A stretch of DNA of 5,128 nucleotides from positions 1 to 5,128 of the forward strand of contig JAATGO010000258.1 of assembly GCA_015654605.1 (NCBI GenBank), written 5' to 3'. This stretch comes from Betaproteobacteria bacterium (GTDB taxonomy: Bacteria; Pseudomonadota; Gammaproteobacteria; Burkholderiales; Burkholderiaceae). The position numbers were made by a program, and so were the translations under genes. Positions 4,832-5,128 of this stretch are shown here, in pieces (the stretch's first letter is position 1; each line of letters starts with the position of its first letter). The notes below the pieces were generated by a model. It was not told the DNA's origin, made no database searches, and was given only the letters and a program-made list of their open reading frames with translations.

Positions 4832-5128
4832 TCAAGGAAGACCTTCTGTCTCAATCGTAGCAGGTACCACCACACCCAAACGCTGTTTGAGGGATTGCGG
4901 TTTATTCTCAAACAAAGCCGCGTAATAACAGGCATTAGACATGACATTTTTGACATACCCACGCGTCTCACCGAATGGAATAGATTCCGCAAAAATAGCG
5001 CCTTCTACTGGATTTCTCACGTTGGATAACCAGGTGCGCAGCCTTCCCGGACCCGCATTATATGCTGCGGTGGCAAGTACCTGCGAACCCTCAAACTTGG
5101 TAAGCACCATACTTAAATAATTCGTTCC
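4832..5128 (-). CDS. slt: Soluble lytic murein transglycosylase, C-terminal part
   Basis: This is the end of a periplasmic lytic transglycosylase of the Slt70 type (GH23), which cleaves the MurNAc-GlcNAc bond of peptidoglycan with formation of 1,6-anhydromuramic acid. The frame is open to the right edge, so the signal peptide, the U-shaped superhelical domain and the catalytic glutamate lie outside. Ninety-eight codons remain. They begin G-T-N-Y-L and continue with TAAYNAGPGRLRTW, whose AYNAGPGR is the signature of the GH23 lysozyme-like fold, and then ESIPFGETRGYVKNVM, which closely follows the E. coli Slt ending. The terminal KQRLGVVVP stretch resembles betaproteobacterial homologues as I remember them. 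The ATG at 5110 is internal, since the family motif begins before it. MltC/EmtA-type enzymes also carry AYN-GPG, but the IPFxETRGYVKNV block favours Slt. It is the first gene of the leftward run, separated from the GST gene by 143 bases. Confidence 0.94.
   Translation of the reverse strand, partial: GTNYLSMVLTKFEGSQVLATAAYNAGPGRLRTWLSNVRNPVEGAIFAESIPFGETRGYVKNVMSNACYYAALFENKPQSLKQRLGVVVPATIETEGLP

Noticed and set aside
4606..5029. Small frames on both strands around the slt-GST gap (84, 62 and 70 codons)
   Set aside because: They are shadows of the slt or GST coding frames or cross the intergenic gap; composition is not protein-like and there is no motif.

Overview
The window looks like a chromosomal housekeeping segment of a proteobacterium, most probably a betaproteobacterium (Burkholderiales) of moderate-to-low GC (about mid-40s percent by eye). 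The reasons are the character of the PrmC, Slt and Cca protein ends and the linkage of slt, a glutathione S-transferase and cca. The assignment to order is an inference from remembered protein families, not from a search.

Layout. Bases 2-331 (+) hold the C-terminal half of prmC, cut by the left edge. Bases 332-1028 contain no securely identifiable gene. This stretch holds a strong rho-independent terminator on the + strand (863-897) with a second hairpin just upstream (837-859), which together could be a short structured RNA. It also holds a weaker terminator on the - strand (925-949) suited to phhA, and a few small open frames on the - strand. One of those, at 506-697, has a well-placed Shine-Dalgarno sequence. 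All remaining genes lie on the - strand. Read in transcription order from the right edge they are: the C-terminal end of slt (4832-5128, cut by the right edge), a glutathione S-transferase (3990-4688), cca (2754-3983), a GNAT acetyltransferase (2014-2718) and phhA, phenylalanine 4-monooxygenase (1029-1907).

How the genes relate. Slt remodels murein, Cca matures tRNA 3' ends, PrmC modifies release factors and PhhA converts phenylalanine to tyrosine. These are unrelated housekeeping and metabolic roles sharing a neighbourhood, not one pathway. The GST stop and the cca start are 6 bases apart, and GNAT follows cca by 35 bases, so GST-cca-GNAT is plausibly one transcript. Gaps of 143 bases (slt to GST) and 106 bases (GNAT to phhA) leave room for separate promoters, but only weak promoter matches are visible.

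The most notable points are an HD domain in Cca that appears to have lost most of its metal ligands while the nucleotidyltransferase core is intact, and the unexplained 700-base interval between prmC and phhA. I found no mobile element, CRISPR array, tRNA, rRNA or defence system, and nothing that convincingly amounts to a new multi-gene system.
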